64,000 bases of DNA from Bacteroidota bacterium (lineage in GTDB: Bacteria > Bacteroidota > Bacteroidia > Chitinophagales > LD1), in contig JAFDYQ010000004.1 in assembly GCA_018267365.1 (NCBI GenBank), forward strand, positions 124,001-188,000, read 5' to 3'. This document shows positions 16,701-26,330 of this stretch, piece after piece; position 1 is the first letter of the stretch; every line of letters begins with the position of its first letter. The notes beneath the pieces were generated by a model that saw only the letters and a program-made list of their open reading frames with translations, was not told where the DNA came from and searched no databases. Position numbers and translations under genes: made by a program.

Positions 16701-17819
16701 CTATCTTGCGTATAAATCTAACAATTTTGAGACATAAGGTGCTATATCGTACTGCTGACATATCATCAAAGCACCCTCGCTCAGACGAGTATATTGATCA
16801 GGAGTGCTGGCCAGGATGATTTTATCGGCAAAGGCTTCCGGATCCTGTATATTAAGCAGGTAGCCATTGGTGCCATTATGCATCAGTTCTGCATTGCCTC
16901 CGCCGTCCAGAGATATGACCGGGAGACCTGCAGCCATGGCTTCGATGAGTACGAGTCCAAACCCTTCTGCCAGAGATGTATGCAGAAAAATAGTGCTCTC
17001 TGCCAGCCGAGCTTGCACATCAGACACAGCTCCCAAAATAGAAACATATTGACTCAGGCCGAGCGATTCTACTCTGGCTGATAGCTGATTGCGCATAGGA
17101 CCATCACCACAGATATCCAGGTGAAAGGCTATACCACGGCTATGCAGTACACGCGCTATTTCTATCTGGAGTGCCTGATTCTTGCCATCATTCAGTGTAC
17201 CTATCGATATCAGGCGTATAGGATAGCGCGGGGGGAGCGGCGCGGATGCCGGACGACGAAAGGCGGCCAGATTGACCGCATTGGGCAGGTAGTGCATGTT
17301 TTCTTTTAGCGCAGGCAGATTGCTAATATAGAAGTCATAAACATTTTGTGAAATGGCTATAAACTGATTGTCATATCGCTGGTACCGGTGCAGCATATAC
17401 CTATATACCCGCCAGTCTATGATATCCTGTCTGCATACAGGAATCAGGGGCGGTCGTTTTAGCTCTCTGGTATTCCAGTGGCAATGCGAAAACCACCTGG
17501 CACCCTCGTACTCCAGGCTGCGGCTGACGAGCTCTGGTATGAATAGGTGACTATGTATGACATCGGGGCGGTATTCATTTACAAAAGCCCGTAGCCTGTC
17601 CAGGTCATATCGGGTGCGCCTCCATACCGAAAGCATGACAGAAGATGGAATCACGTGCACCAGCTCTCTGACGTCGGAGATGTTGTATTCTATTTTATCC
17701 TCCAGTAGTACCAGCCTGACAGTGATGCCGCTACGCCTATTCAGCTCACGCACGATATCGAGCGCTATGCGCTCTGCTCCGCCTTTGCGCAGATTTGCGA
17801 TGATGTGGAGGACCTTCAT
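16701..17819 (-). CDS. Glycosyltransferase, family GT4
   Basis: 372 residues from the ATG at 17819. MKVLHIIANLRKGGAERIALDIV is the classic WcaL/EpsF-like GT4 start with the GGAER loop. C-terminal STIFLHTSLAEGFGLVLIEAMAAGLPVISLDGGG carries the E-x7-E nucleotide-sugar motif. The alternative start at 17840 adds seven residues and overlaps the upstream gene. Separated from asnB by 82 bp. Confidence 0.88.
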   Translation of the reverse strand: MKVLHIIANLRKGGAERIALDIVRELNRRSGITVRLVLLEDKIEYNISDVRELVHVIPSSVMLSVWRRTRYDLDRLRAFVNEYRPDVIHSHLFIPELVSRSLEYEGARWFSHCHWNTRELKRPPLIPVCRQDIIDWRVYRYMLHRYQRYDNQFIAISQNVYDFYISNLPALKENMHYLPNAVNLAAFRRPASAPLPPRYPIRLISIGTLNDGKNQALQIEIARVLHSRGIAFHLDICGDGPMRNQLSARVESLGLSQYVSILGAVSDVQARLAESTIFLHTSLAEGFGLVLIEAMAAGLPVISLDGGGNAELMHNGTNGYLLNIQDPEAFADKIILASTPDQYTRLSEGALMICQQYDIAPYVSKLLDLYAR

Positions 17820-17833
17820 AGCAGGGTGTTTGT

Positions 17834-18754
17834 TTAGCACGTTTTGGCGGCTATAGCGGCTCGTATTTTTTCATAATAATCTATATGGTCCATACGCACG
17901 GCGGGTACACCCATCGCTTCGCTCTCATATGCCACCAGGCCCCAGGACTCAGAATAGGACATATAGAGATTGACGGTCATGGCACCTAGTATACTTAGAA
18001 ATTTGTCCTTGGGCAGATGTGAGCCGTGGCCTATGATGCGATCTCCCATGCCGAGATAGTCAAACATTTTCTGATCCAGCACATGCACTACAGTATTGGG
18101 TATCATGAGTGCATATATCACCTGATTGTGTAGATTCTTATTGAAGGTGTCTCCGCCAAATACGCCTATGTGTATCTTGCCGGGATCAAGTACTAATGGA
18201 ATAATGCCGGCAGGTATGATAGGCGCAGGTAATGGAATATGGGTAGCATTTAGACCATATAAATGCACAAATACTTTTTCCAACCCTTCGCGTACGAATG
18301 ACAACTCCCGGACCTTTCCAGCGCGGCCAGCTGCTATGAGGCCTTTGATCAGATACTGCTGCACAGCAGAGTGGAACTCACTGATCGTGCCGTGATACAG
18401 TGTTTGTATCTCGCAATGACCACTCAGACGATCTATCACCTGAAAGAAATAAGCCGCAAAGCCGCTGATAATGACCCTTCGAAATTTCAGAGCTATAATA
18501 GTATCGCAGATTTTGTCCAGCTGAACAGTGCTAAATACAGGATTGGAATATGACTGCGCGATCTCAAGAGCTGCATCGCCATAGATACTCTTAGTAGCAT
18601 TGGCTATGCCGAGCCAGTGCGGGCCCGTAGGTGAGCCATACAGCGCTATCCGATCGCTATAGGATCTGATGGCGGAGATCCTATCGCATGTATCTTGCAG
18701 CCTGACGGCTATGTCCCGATGAGCGAAGAGTTTATTTTTGATTTTGCGGATCAT
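17834..18754 (-). CDS. Glycosyltransferase-like protein
   Basis: 306 residues from MIRKIKNKLF (18754); a GTG-like or ATG start at 18775 would add seven. No strong N-terminal motif. The C-terminal half has IHIGVFGGDTFNKNLHNQVIYAL, MGDRIIGHGSHLPKDKF and SYSESWGLVAYESEAMGVPAVRMDH. The last is a recognisable GT4-type donor-site segment in which E-S-x-A-x-G-V-P replaces the usual loop. Overlaps the upstream GT2 gene by 23 bp. Donor unknown. Confidence 0.68.
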   Translation of the reverse strand: MIRKIKNKLFAHRDIAVRLQDTCDRISAIRSYSDRIALYGSPTGPHWLGIANATKSIYGDAALEIAQSYSNPVFSTVQLDKICDTIIALKFRRVIISGFAAYFFQVIDRLSGHCEIQTLYHGTISEFHSAVQQYLIKGLIAAGRAGKVRELSFVREGLEKVFVHLYGLNATHIPLPAPIIPAGIIPLVLDPGKIHIGVFGGDTFNKNLHNQVIYALMIPNTVVHVLDQKMFDYLGMGDRIIGHGSHLPKDKFLSILGAMTVNLYMSYSESWGLVAYESEAMGVPAVRMDHIDYYEKIRAAIAAKTC

Positions 18755-19736
18755 ATCGCAGATAGGGCCTTTCACCCTGTTTTGAAGAATTATACACCTT
18801 CAATATATACAAAAAGTGGCGACTGAACACGTCGAGCTGAATCTGTTCTTCGCGTACGCTGCTCTCGCGACCTGCTCTGTCTAGTAGCGAGATATTCATT
18901 TTAAAGTTGAGCCAGGTCACTAATCCGAAGAGCAGATAAGTAATGGATGAATGCGACTTGAGATAAAATAAGTAGGCTGATATCTGCATCTGTGCAGACT
19001 TGGCAGGAGAGAATCCGGTACTGGCAGAGTTGACATGATAGACTTCGATATCCGAGCAAAAGAAATTTCGGTATCCCGCCTTCCTGAACCGATATGACCA
19101 CTCTACGTCCTCTGAATACAAAAAGAAATCTTCGTCAAAGAGCAGGCCATCTTTCACTATTTTTTCCCTGCGGACCATCACGCAGGCGCCGCTGACTACA
19201 TCTATCTCGTGATCAGTGTAATGCATGGTACGGGCAATGTAAGACCGCTCTGCGCTCAGATACCTGCGAGTCAGATATATGTAAAGCGGATTGGCACGCA
19301 GTATACGGCCCAAGGACGGAAACCCCTGACCGCTGCCTACCAGCAGGCTGCCATCTACACTGGATATGATCCTGCAGCCGAGCAAGCCCAAGGAACCGTC
19401 CATATCGAGTCTGCGATAGTTGGCTACAAACTGACTCAAAAATTCCTCTCTTACCTCCGTGTCAGGGTTGAGTATCAGTATATACTCTCCTGTAGCTCGT
19501 GCTATACCCAGGTTATTGGCGCGACTGAATCCTGCATTGTAGCCGGCATCTATCCATTTTACCTCCGGGTGGCTGGCCACTATCGGGTCATGTGATACGT
19601 CTTCTATATCATTATTGACCACTATCACCTCTATGTCCAGATCGCCACGGTGCTGATATAGTGAATCAATACACCTCTGCAGTAACTCAGGTATCTTGTA
19701 CTGAACTATGATGATGGATAGTACAGGTGACATCAA
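18732..19736 (-). CDS. Glycosyltransferase, family GT2
   Basis: 334 residues. GT-A fold: LSIIIVQYKIPELLQRCIDSL, VVNNDIEDVS, ILILNPDTEVREEFL (the NPD motif in place of DxD) and VSGACVMVRREKIVKDGLLFDEDFFLYSEDVEWSYRF, the signature of rhamnosyltransferase-like GT2 proteins. Probably adds a deoxysugar to the growing lipid-linked glycan. 4-bp overlap with the deacetylase gene upstream. Confidence 0.9.
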   Translation of the reverse strand: MMSPVLSIIIVQYKIPELLQRCIDSLYQHRGDLDIEVIVVNNDIEDVSHDPIVASHPEVKWIDAGYNAGFSRANNLGIARATGEYILILNPDTEVREEFLSQFVANYRRLDMDGSLGLLGCRIISSVDGSLLVGSGQGFPSLGRILRANPLYIYLTRRYLSAERSYIARTMHYTDHEIDVVSGACVMVRREKIVKDGLLFDEDFFLYSEDVEWSYRFRKAGYRNFFCSDIEVYHVNSASTGFSPAKSAQMQISAYLFYLKSHSSITYLLFGLVTWLNFKMNISLLDRAGRESSVREEQIQLDVFSRHFLYILKVYNSSKQGERPYLRYDPQNQK

Positions 19737-20782
19737 TAGTGGATAGTTTTCATAAAGCCATGATCACTGAAATGGGTAATACCATTCAGCATCTGGTCTA
19801 GTTTTTCCGGCGTGATATTTTGGCCCATAGGCATGCGGGGGATGCACTCAGTGTACGCAACCTGCCCCATAGAGATATTACCACGCCGGTTTAGCACAGC
19901 TGTTTTAAAATGTTTCTTGGCGACTGAATACTCACGGGTGAAGGCATCACCTATCGCTCCATAAGGATAGGCGAAGTGCTCGATAGCCTTGTCCGTCTTC
20001 TCCGTCTTCTCCAGAAGTTCTTGCTTTGAGGTGCATATCTCGTACTCCAGCTCTGCATCTGTGAGGGTGCGGAGGGAGAGATGATTCATAGTATGAGCTC
20101 CTATAGTCACCAGCGCCTCGCCGCTCAGCTGGCGTATCTCATCCCATGTCAGAGAAATATCCTGACACTCCCGAGAAATCGCGGCATCGTCCTTGCCAAA
20201 GGTTTCTTTCATAGCCGCTGATATCTCGGTTTTAGGAAGAGATTTCAATACTGTACGGATCTCAGGAAAGAGCGCATCTGCCTGCTGCTGCGATGTCCAT
20301 TGGTAGTTTTTGCTTACCGATGCTGTGTCAATACGAAGCTGATGATCGGTATGGAGTTTTTGCTCCAGCCAGTACCACCACAGCAGTGCAGTATGATTTG
20401 GGAAGCAATTTGTCACGTAAATTGTGACAGGTATGTTATGCTTTTGGAAAACAGGGAGACCATAGAGCAGATTGTCACGATAGCCATCATCCAGTGTGAT
20501 GCATATCAATTTCCTATCCGGCTTTCTACCGCTCTGCAATATATCATAGAGTTCATCGAGCGAAGCGAAGCGGCAACCCTTTTTCTGCAGATACAGGATC
20601 ACTGTCTCCAGCTGTGAGGGAGTGATAGCCAGGTCACGATTGATAGTATACTGATCTCTCAACTCTGAAGGCAAAACACGATGCAGCATAAAGGAAATAC
20701 CAATACCACCATAGATCCGGTCAGATACCAGTCCCTTTGTTTTAACGAAAAATCCCAGAGTCTTGTCCTTGATAAATCCCAT
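19733..20782 (-). CDS. Polysaccharide deacetylase (NodB/CE4 family)
   Basis: 349 residues. Metal-site motif ICITLDDGYRDNLLYGLPVF (the D-D pair) and HTMNHLSLRTL (H-x3-H) as in CE4 deacetylases, then HFAYPYGA. Removes N- or O-acetyl groups from a sugar polymer or precursor using a divalent metal. No signal peptide is evident, so it probably acts in the cytoplasm on a lipid-linked intermediate. Between the GT2 and GNAT genes of the operon. Confidence 0.87.
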   Translation of the reverse strand: MGFIKDKTLGFFVKTKGLVSDRIYGGIGISFMLHRVLPSELRDQYTINRDLAITPSQLETVILYLQKKGCRFASLDELYDILQSGRKPDRKLICITLDDGYRDNLLYGLPVFQKHNIPVTIYVTNCFPNHTALLWWYWLEQKLHTDHQLRIDTASVSKNYQWTSQQQADALFPEIRTVLKSLPKTEISAAMKETFGKDDAAISRECQDISLTWDEIRQLSGEALVTIGAHTMNHLSLRTLTDAELEYEICTSKQELLEKTEKTDKAIEHFAYPYGAIGDAFTREYSVAKKHFKTAVLNRRGNISMGQVAYTECIPRMPMGQNITPEKLDQMLNGITHFSDHGFMKTIHY

Positions 20783-20787
20783 GCGTG

Positions 20788-21723
20788 CTAGAAGCTGTCG
20801 TTGTCTGACATCGTAAATTTAAACTGATTTATAGGTACAACGTTGGTAAAGTTCACACCTCCGATAGGATACGTTTTATTAAAAAGGACACCATGCCGTT
20901 TGAATCCTGCCTCATGAAAGGAACCCCTGCTACACTGATAGCGCAGATATGGTATACCCATCAGGCGTGCCATCTTTTTCAGGCCTGCTATGACACGGCC
21001 AAAGGTATGGTCGTCGCACCGCTCTATATCTCCCAGCAGCAGGTATTCTTCTCCTGCTTTTAGCCATATATTTACTCCTGCGATCTTTACCAGGTATTTT
21101 TCCTCGTAGGTCTTGTAGCGAAAGAAATCGGCGCTGTGCTCTATACCGCCTACACCCGGCTCTATCACAGAGTTGGCAAAAGGTTTGCCTTTGGCATAAA
21201 GTCCTACTACAAAGCGTGACCATGCCTGATGGATAGCGGGGCTCAACTTTAGCGTTTTCTTCAGCCGCATCCAGGCCAGGGTATAGACTCGGATACGGTA
21301 TATCTGAAAGTCATCAAAGTGCTCCCAGGAGAGATTTCTGGTGAAACCTGGGTATGAGTTCTCATTGGGAAAACCAAATACGAGATGTACGCCATTTTCG
21401 CGGCAATACTCATAAGTTTTGAGCGCCAGCTGTGTGAATAAGCCTTTGCCGCGATGACTACTGTGTGTCATAGTGTCTCCCGACTGAGCACCGAGGTATC
21501 TGACATTATCTAATAAGAGCAGGCAGGGGAAAACTCCGTAAAAGGCGGCAGGTTCACCATCCTCTGCATACGCGATATAGCCTACGAATGAAGGGCCAAA
21601 AGCAGAGGTATCCTGTTTGCTAAAGATATAGGAGCGATCTACCTCTTTGCCAAAAGCATCACTATAAATGTAAATCAGGTCATCTATATGATCCGGACTG
21701 ATCTTTTCAAATCTATAGGGCAT
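20788..21723 (-). CDS. GNAT-family acyltransferase
   Basis: 311 residues. LGAQSGDTMTHSSHRGKGLFTQLALKTYEYC contains the R/Q-x-x-G-x-G/A acetyl-CoA loop (HRGKGLF), followed by LVFGFPNENSYPGFTRNL. The rest resembles large GNAT proteins of polysaccharide loci, with a duplicated GNAT-like C-terminal half. It lies directly downstream of the wecE-like aminotransferase (3 bp apart), so it may acylate an amino sugar, but the plus-strand WecD-like gene at 25228 competes for that role. Confidence 0.72.
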   Translation of the reverse strand: MPYRFEKISPDHIDDLIYIYSDAFGKEVDRSYIFSKQDTSAFGPSFVGYIAYAEDGEPAAFYGVFPCLLLLDNVRYLGAQSGDTMTHSSHRGKGLFTQLALKTYEYCRENGVHLVFGFPNENSYPGFTRNLSWEHFDDFQIYRIRVYTLAWMRLKKTLKLSPAIHQAWSRFVVGLYAKGKPFANSVIEPGVGGIEHSADFFRYKTYEEKYLVKIAGVNIWLKAGEEYLLLGDIERCDDHTFGRVIAGLKKMARLMGIPYLRYQCSRGSFHEAGFKRHGVLFNKTYPIGGVNFTNVVPINQFKFTMSDNDSF

Positions 21724-21726
21724 GCA

Positions 21727-22950
21727 CTAAGATTTTGAAGCTGTGGATGCAGCCGGAGAGGCCACCTTTTCTTTCTCAAAGAATTCTCTGATAAGACCGG
21801 TGATAAGCTCCACCTCAGACAGCTCCAGATCATAATAGAAAGGCATCCTCACCAGACACTCCGTATAGTAATCACTATAGGGCAGGTCGCGGCCATCATG
21901 TTTAGAAGTATAAAACTCACTCTTATGCAGACTCAGGTAGTGAAATACGGGCAGGATCTCATGCTGCCTCAGCCAGCTGATCAGAGCCGAGCGCTGATCC
22001 AGGTCCTTGGTCACTACGTAAAACATGTGCGCATTGTTGGTAGCATAGTCCGGTATATCCGGCAGGTTGATCTCACCCCGGAGCGGCGCCAGTCCCTCAT
22101 AGTATTTCTGCCAAATGGCTTTTCGCTTGTTCTGGATCTTATCGAGGTTTTCGAGCTGGGCAAAAAGAAAGGCGGCGATGATCTCAGAGGGCAGGAAAGA
22201 AGAGCCGATATCTACCCATCCATACTTGTCTATCTCTCCACGATAAAACTTACTTCTATTGGTACCCTTCTCCCGGATGATCTCGGCACGCTCATTAAAC
22301 TTAGGATCATTGATCACCAGCATACCTCCTTCTCCGCATATGATGTTCTTGGTCTCATGAAAGGAAAACGCTGCCAGATGGCCAATGCTACCCAGCGGGC
22401 GGCCTTTGTAGAATGAGTCGACTGCCTGCGCAGCATCTTCTATGACATAGAGGTTGTACTTCTCGGCCAGCGCCATGAGGGCATCCATATCACAGGCCGC
22501 GCCTGCATAGTGCACCGGGACTATAGCCTTGGTGCGCGGTGTGATGAGCGCTTCCAGTTTTGCTACATCTATATTGGGAAAGCCGGGTTCTGTGTCGGCA
22601 AAAACTATCTTTGCCCCGCGCAATACAAAAGCATTGACGGTAGATACGAATGTATATGACGGTGCTATGATCTCATCGCCTTCCTGCGTATTGATCAGGA
22701 TGGCGGCCATCTCCAGCGCATCGGTGCAGGAGGTAGTGAGCAGGCATTTCTGAAAGCCGTACTTCTGCTCAAAGAACTGGTGACACTTTTTAGTGAATTG
22801 TCCGTCTCCGGATATCTTAGCAGAGTTGACAGCCTGAGTGATATACTCCGTTTCAGACCCCGATAGATAGGGCTTATTGAAAGGAATCGTAATCCAGTCG
22901 CCCAGAGGCTCACTGTTCTTTGGCTTTGCTTGTTCAGCTTCTGTACTCAT
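21727..22950 (-). CDS. wecE: dTDP-4-amino-4,6-dideoxygalactose transaminase (WecE/RffA-like)
   Basis: 407 residues from the ATG at 22950. PLP-dependent DegT/DnrJ/EryC1 aminotransferase. The series IPFNKPYLSGSE, SGDGQFTKKC, SCTDALEMAA, SYTFVSTVNAFVLRGAKIVF, VPVHYAGAACDMD and REKGTNRSKFYRGEIDKYGW matches WecE almost block for block. The PLP lysine is K201 in FSFHETKN. It converts dTDP-4-keto-6-deoxyglucose to dTDP-Fuc4N. The GTG-type start at 22995 would overlap the wzt gene by 19 bp and was rejected. Confidence 0.92.
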   Translation of the reverse strand: MSTEAEQAKPKNSEPLGDWITIPFNKPYLSGSETEYITQAVNSAKISGDGQFTKKCHQFFEQKYGFQKCLLTTSCTDALEMAAILINTQEGDEIIAPSYTFVSTVNAFVLRGAKIVFADTEPGFPNIDVAKLEALITPRTKAIVPVHYAGAACDMDALMALAEKYNLYVIEDAAQAVDSFYKGRPLGSIGHLAAFSFHETKNIICGEGGMLVINDPKFNERAEIIREKGTNRSKFYRGEIDKYGWVDIGSSFLPSEIIAAFLFAQLENLDKIQNKRKAIWQKYYEGLAPLRGEINLPDIPDYATNNAHMFYVVTKDLDQRSALISWLRQHEILPVFHYLSLHKSEFYTSKHDGRDLPYSDYYTECLVRMPFYYDLELSEVELITGLIREFFEKEKVASPAASTASKS

Positions 22951-22976
22951 ATACCACTTTGAGGTAAGGTAATAAT

Positions 22977-24224
22977 TTATCCTGAAGTTTCCCACCTTAG
23001 TATGGGGCGCACTACACCGTTGATCTTACCCAAGTAGGCATAGTCGCGGCTTTTATCGATGATCTCAAAGTTCAGCATGTCCTTTAGTAACAATAGAGGC
23101 GTCATCTCATCAGTGAACATATAGAACCATACAGAATAGATATCGTCATTGAGGAAATGGCCCGGTATATAGCATTTGGCGCTCGCGGATCCGCGAGCGC
23201 TGATAGTAATATCTACAGCTGTACTAAATACGATCTGTTCACTGGAATTGACGAGGTCAAAAGATACTTTGAACCTTGTGAAATGCATCATATTGAGCAG
23301 TTCAAATGAGATAGTGACTGGATCATCTACAGAGATCACATCTGGTGTCACTTCAGCCCTTAGCACCTTGATCTTATCATTGCCAGGTGCCTGATCTTCG
23401 CCTTTGTATTCTATCCGGCGTGTCATGTAGTCAGAGTTCAATTTGACATACTGTGTCACGATCTGATTGGTATCTCCTATGTCACGGACCGTACCCTGAG
23501 ACATGAGTACGGAGCGGCTACATAGCGTCTTGACTGCAGCCAGATTATGACTGACAAAGAGGACCGTGCGACCGTCATTCGTACTCACATCTTTCATCTT
23601 GCCGAGGCACTTTTTCTGAAACTCAGCATCACCTACTGCCAACACTTCATCTACTATCAGTATCTCTGGCTCGAGGTGAGCGGCCACAGCAAATGCGAGA
23701 CGAACATACATACCACTACTGTAGCGTTTTACCGGGGTATCTATGTATTTGGCTACACCGGCAAAGTCTACGATCTCATCAAACTTCCGTCGGATCTCAT
23801 GGCGGGTCATACCCAGTATAGCTCCGTTCTGAAAAATATTTTCACGGCCGGTCAGCTCCGGGTGAAACCCTGTACCCACTTCCAACAGGCTGGCTATTCG
23901 GCCTTTTGCCCTTATGATACCCTCTGTAGGCAGTGTGGTGCGGCTGAGTATTTTCAGGAGCGTACTTTTGCCAGCCCCATTGCGGCCTATGATGCCTAAT
24001 ACCTCGCCTTGGTTTACATCAAACGAAACGTCTTTTAGCGCCCATACATACTGGCTGTCAGATACCTTGGTACGATCATTTAAATCTGCTATTTTGCTGC
24101 TGGGATCTTCTTTGCCGCGGAGGCGTGCCCACCACTGGTTCAGATCATGCGTCAGCGTGCCTGTACCCACCTCCCCGAGACGATACATTTTGGATACATG
24201 CTCGACCTTTATCACTATACTCAT
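22977..24224 (-). CDS. wzt: Polysaccharide ABC exporter, ATP-binding subunit (Wzt-like)
   Basis: 415 residues. Walker A GRNGAGKST (80-88), signature YSSGMYVRLAFAVAAHL, Walker B ILIVDEVLAVGD and the H-loop FVSHN. The C-terminal ~150 residues form a beta-sandwich of the Wzt carbohydrate-binding type (PVTISFELLN and IYSVWFYMFTDEM). Powers export of a completed O-antigen or capsule chain across the inner membrane. A C-terminal domain of this kind usually recognises a terminal modification of the glycan. Overlaps wzm by 4 bp. Confidence 0.93.
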   Translation of the reverse strand: MSIVIKVEHVSKMYRLGEVGTGTLTHDLNQWWARLRGKEDPSSKIADLNDRTKVSDSQYVWALKDVSFDVNQGEVLGIIGRNGAGKSTLLKILSRTTLPTEGIIRAKGRIASLLEVGTGFHPELTGRENIFQNGAILGMTRHEIRRKFDEIVDFAGVAKYIDTPVKRYSSGMYVRLAFAVAAHLEPEILIVDEVLAVGDAEFQKKCLGKMKDVSTNDGRTVLFVSHNLAAVKTLCSRSVLMSQGTVRDIGDTNQIVTQYVKLNSDYMTRRIEYKGEDQAPGNDKIKVLRAEVTPDVISVDDPVTISFELLNMMHFTRFKVSFDLVNSSEQIVFSTAVDITISARGSASAKCYIPGHFLNDDIYSVWFYMFTDEMTPLLLLKDMLNFEIIDKSRDYAYLGKINGVVRPILRWETSG

Positions 24225-25072
24225 ACCGTATCTATAAAGGATTTTTCCGCTTTATTGAATATTACATATCCTGCAGCAAGCAAGACTGTGGAGATCATAA
24301 AAGAATATCCCAGCATGTACCAATCAACTGTGCCGCCCAGTACGGCTGCACGGAAAGTCTCTATGACAGCTGATACGGGATTCAGTTTGAGCAGTAGAAG
24401 CATTTTGCCATGAAATCTGCTGAGCGGATATACCACAGGAGCTGCAAACATTAATAGTTGCACACCAAACGCAACAAGATACTGAAGGTCGCGGTATTTG
24501 ATCGTCAGAGAGGTCACAATCATGCCTACGCCGAGACCGAGATTGGCCATTATGATGATGAGCAGGGGAAGCGTTAGGATGTAGCCATTAACCTGGAATG
24601 AATACTGCCCTAGCGCTATATACACTGCATAGGCAATAGCGAGTAATATCATCTGAATACCCATTTTAAAAAGGGTAGAGATCACCTTAGCCAGTGGCAG
24701 GATGACACGCGGAAAATACACCTTGCCAAAAACGGATGCATTGGCAGTAAAGGTACTGGAAGTAGATACAAGGCATTCTGAAAAATATGCCCAGAGGACT
24801 GTGCCGGTAAGGTAAAAAAGAAGACGCGGTTTGCCATCCGTCCCGATATTCGCTATACCGCCATAGACAAAAGCATATACCATGGTGGTCAGTAATGGCT
24901 GTATAAAGAACCAGATCGGCCCCAGGATAGTCTGCTTGTAGACTGCCATCAGGTCTCTGCGCACAAAAATATAGAGAAGGTCTCTATACTGGAGCAGTTC
25001 TTTGAAATCAATATCAAAGAGGCCGGTCTGAGGTTTGATTACTATAGTCCAGTCCTCATTACTTTCTTTCAC
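24221..25072 (-). CDS. wzm: Polysaccharide ABC exporter, permease subunit (Wzm-like)
   Basis: 283 residues with six TM helices. YRDLLYIFVRRDLMAVYKQTILGPIWFFIQPLL is the N-terminal amphipathic and first-TM signature of ABC2-type polysaccharide permeases, and LTIKYRDLQYLVAFGVQLLMFAAPVVYP the conserved C-terminal loop. First gene of the minus-strand operon, so the exporter leads the whole locus. ABC-dependent export implies chains made to full length in the cytoplasm, so a Wzx/Wzy pathway is not needed for them. Confidence 0.93.
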   Translation of the reverse strand: MKESNEDWTIVIKPQTGLFDIDFKELLQYRDLLYIFVRRDLMAVYKQTILGPIWFFIQPLLTTMVYAFVYGGIANIGTDGKPRLLFYLTGTVLWAYFSECLVSTSSTFTANASVFGKVYFPRVILPLAKVISTLFKMGIQMILLAIAYAVYIALGQYSFQVNGYILTLPLLIIIMANLGLGVGMIVTSLTIKYRDLQYLVAFGVQLLMFAAPVVYPLSRFHGKMLLLLKLNPVSAVIETFRAAVLGGTVDWYMLGYSFMISTVLLAAGYVIFNKAEKSFIDTV

Positions 25073-25101
25073 GTATTGGGTTAAATTTATTTCTTTAGCG
25101 T

Positions 25102-25109
25102 CAAAAGTA
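25102..25109 (-). promoter_or_regulatory. Putative -7 box of the polysaccharide operon
   Basis: On the minus strand the sequence reads TACTTTTG, an exact TAnnTTTG, 30 bp upstream of the wzm ATG. No clear TTG lies at the -33 distance. The gap 25073-25227 serves two divergent genes and also holds the inverted repeat TATACA-CA-TGTATA, a possible operator. Confidence 0.4.
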
Positions 25110-25227
25110 ACAAAATAAAAGAATGTCCTAAGAATGACTATTGCCTAAGTATATCACATTTATACACATGTATATACTAGTCAAGGGAATAGCGAGGCGA
25201 TGATTATTATATAGGTTATTCAGATAT

Positions 25228-26310
25228 ATGAAGAGAGTGTTTATACATTGTACGGGGCAAGATGACAACTATGCATCAGAGCTGAGGGCAGCCTATGAGC
25301 GGATACAGGCTATAGATCCCTCCGTCCATATGTATGATGCTTCTGAGCTCGGTATAGAATTTCTCAGCAGGACGGAAGCTGACGTTGTGATCTCCAATGC
25401 CCTGAAAAGGGAGCATTACGGCCTACTATCGGCACACAAAGTTGTTTCTATCACATTTGGCAGGCTGGAAGATCACACCGGACTGTCAGATATCACCATA
25501 GACCGCATGGCTGGCGATAGATCTGCCCACTACGGTACCGAGGCCTGCTCACTGGCTAATCCTAATTTTGACTTTGACACTATCTCAAGATTGGTCAAGA
25601 AGCTGCCATGGGATACGGAGTTCTGGGGGATGGGCTATGGCAGTATCAAGGTGAAAACGATCACCCCTAATATAGTGTATAGAGCAGAAGCATATGCGAA
25701 AAGAAACGATATCAAGTTTCTGGAGTACCTCTGCAATTGTGACGATCAAAAACACCTGGTGATGGCTGAAGGGCAAGGATTTCATCTGACCGATATCCGG
25801 ATAGACTTCGATGTGAAAGGTACCGTCATACCACTCGATCCCCTACCAGCGGGCATGACCTATGGTAGGGCAGAGGAAAGGCACATAGAGGAACTACATA
25901 ATATCAGCAAGGACCTGTATAAGATCAGTCGTTACTATTATGATGGAGGCTTCGATAAATCGCGGGTAAGTGATTTTTACCGGACATGGGTAGAGAAGGC
26001 TGTGCTTGGTACTTTTGATCACATCTGCTATTGCATATTCCAGGGAGATACACCGGTCGGCTTTGCTACATTCAGGTATCTTGACAATAATGAGGCTATG
26101 TTTGGCCTGGGAGCTTTCAATGAAAACTTTCAGGGTGCAGGGCTGGGCAGGAAGTTGTTTCGCCACGTGATCAATATCAATGCTCAAGAGAAAGGGATAA
26201 AGCGGGTGACGTCTGCCACTCAGGGACGCAATATCATGACGCAACGCATGCATCAGGCTATCGACTTTCGTACCTCATCAGTAGAGCTATGGTACCACAA
26301 ATGGCTATAG
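25228..26310 (+). CDS. WecD/RffC-like amino-sugar acyltransferase with extra N-terminal domain
   Basis: 360 residues. From about 120 onward LPWDTEFWGMGYGSI, the Y-R-A...F-L-E-Y-L-C region, and FQGAGLGRKLFRHVININAQEKGIKRV with SATQGRNIMTQRMHQAIDFR give a GNAT fold close to dTDP-Fuc4N acetyltransferase WecD. Residues 1-115 (KRVFIHCTGQDDNYASELRAAY onward) are not part of WecD and I do not recognise them. A flavodoxin- or GT-B-like half-domain is possible. It sits divergent from the exporter and pairs logically with wecE at 21727. Confidence 0.75.
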   Translation: MKRVFIHCTGQDDNYASELRAAYERIQAIDPSVHMYDASELGIEFLSRTEADVVISNALKREHYGLLSAHKVVSITFGRLEDHTGLSDITIDRMAGDRSAHYGTEACSLANPNFDFDTISRLVKKLPWDTEFWGMGYGSIKVKTITPNIVYRAEAYAKRNDIKFLEYLCNCDDQKHLVMAEGQGFHLTDIRIDFDVKGTVIPLDPLPAGMTYGRAEERHIEELHNISKDLYKISRYYYDGGFDKSRVSDFYRTWVEKAVLGTFDHICYCIFQGDTPVGFATFRYLDNNEAMFGLGAFNENFQGAGLGRKLFRHVININAQEKGIKRVTSATQGRNIMTQRMHQAIDFRTSSVELWYHKWL

Positions 26311-26330
26311 GCTCGCCCGTTAGCTTTTAC

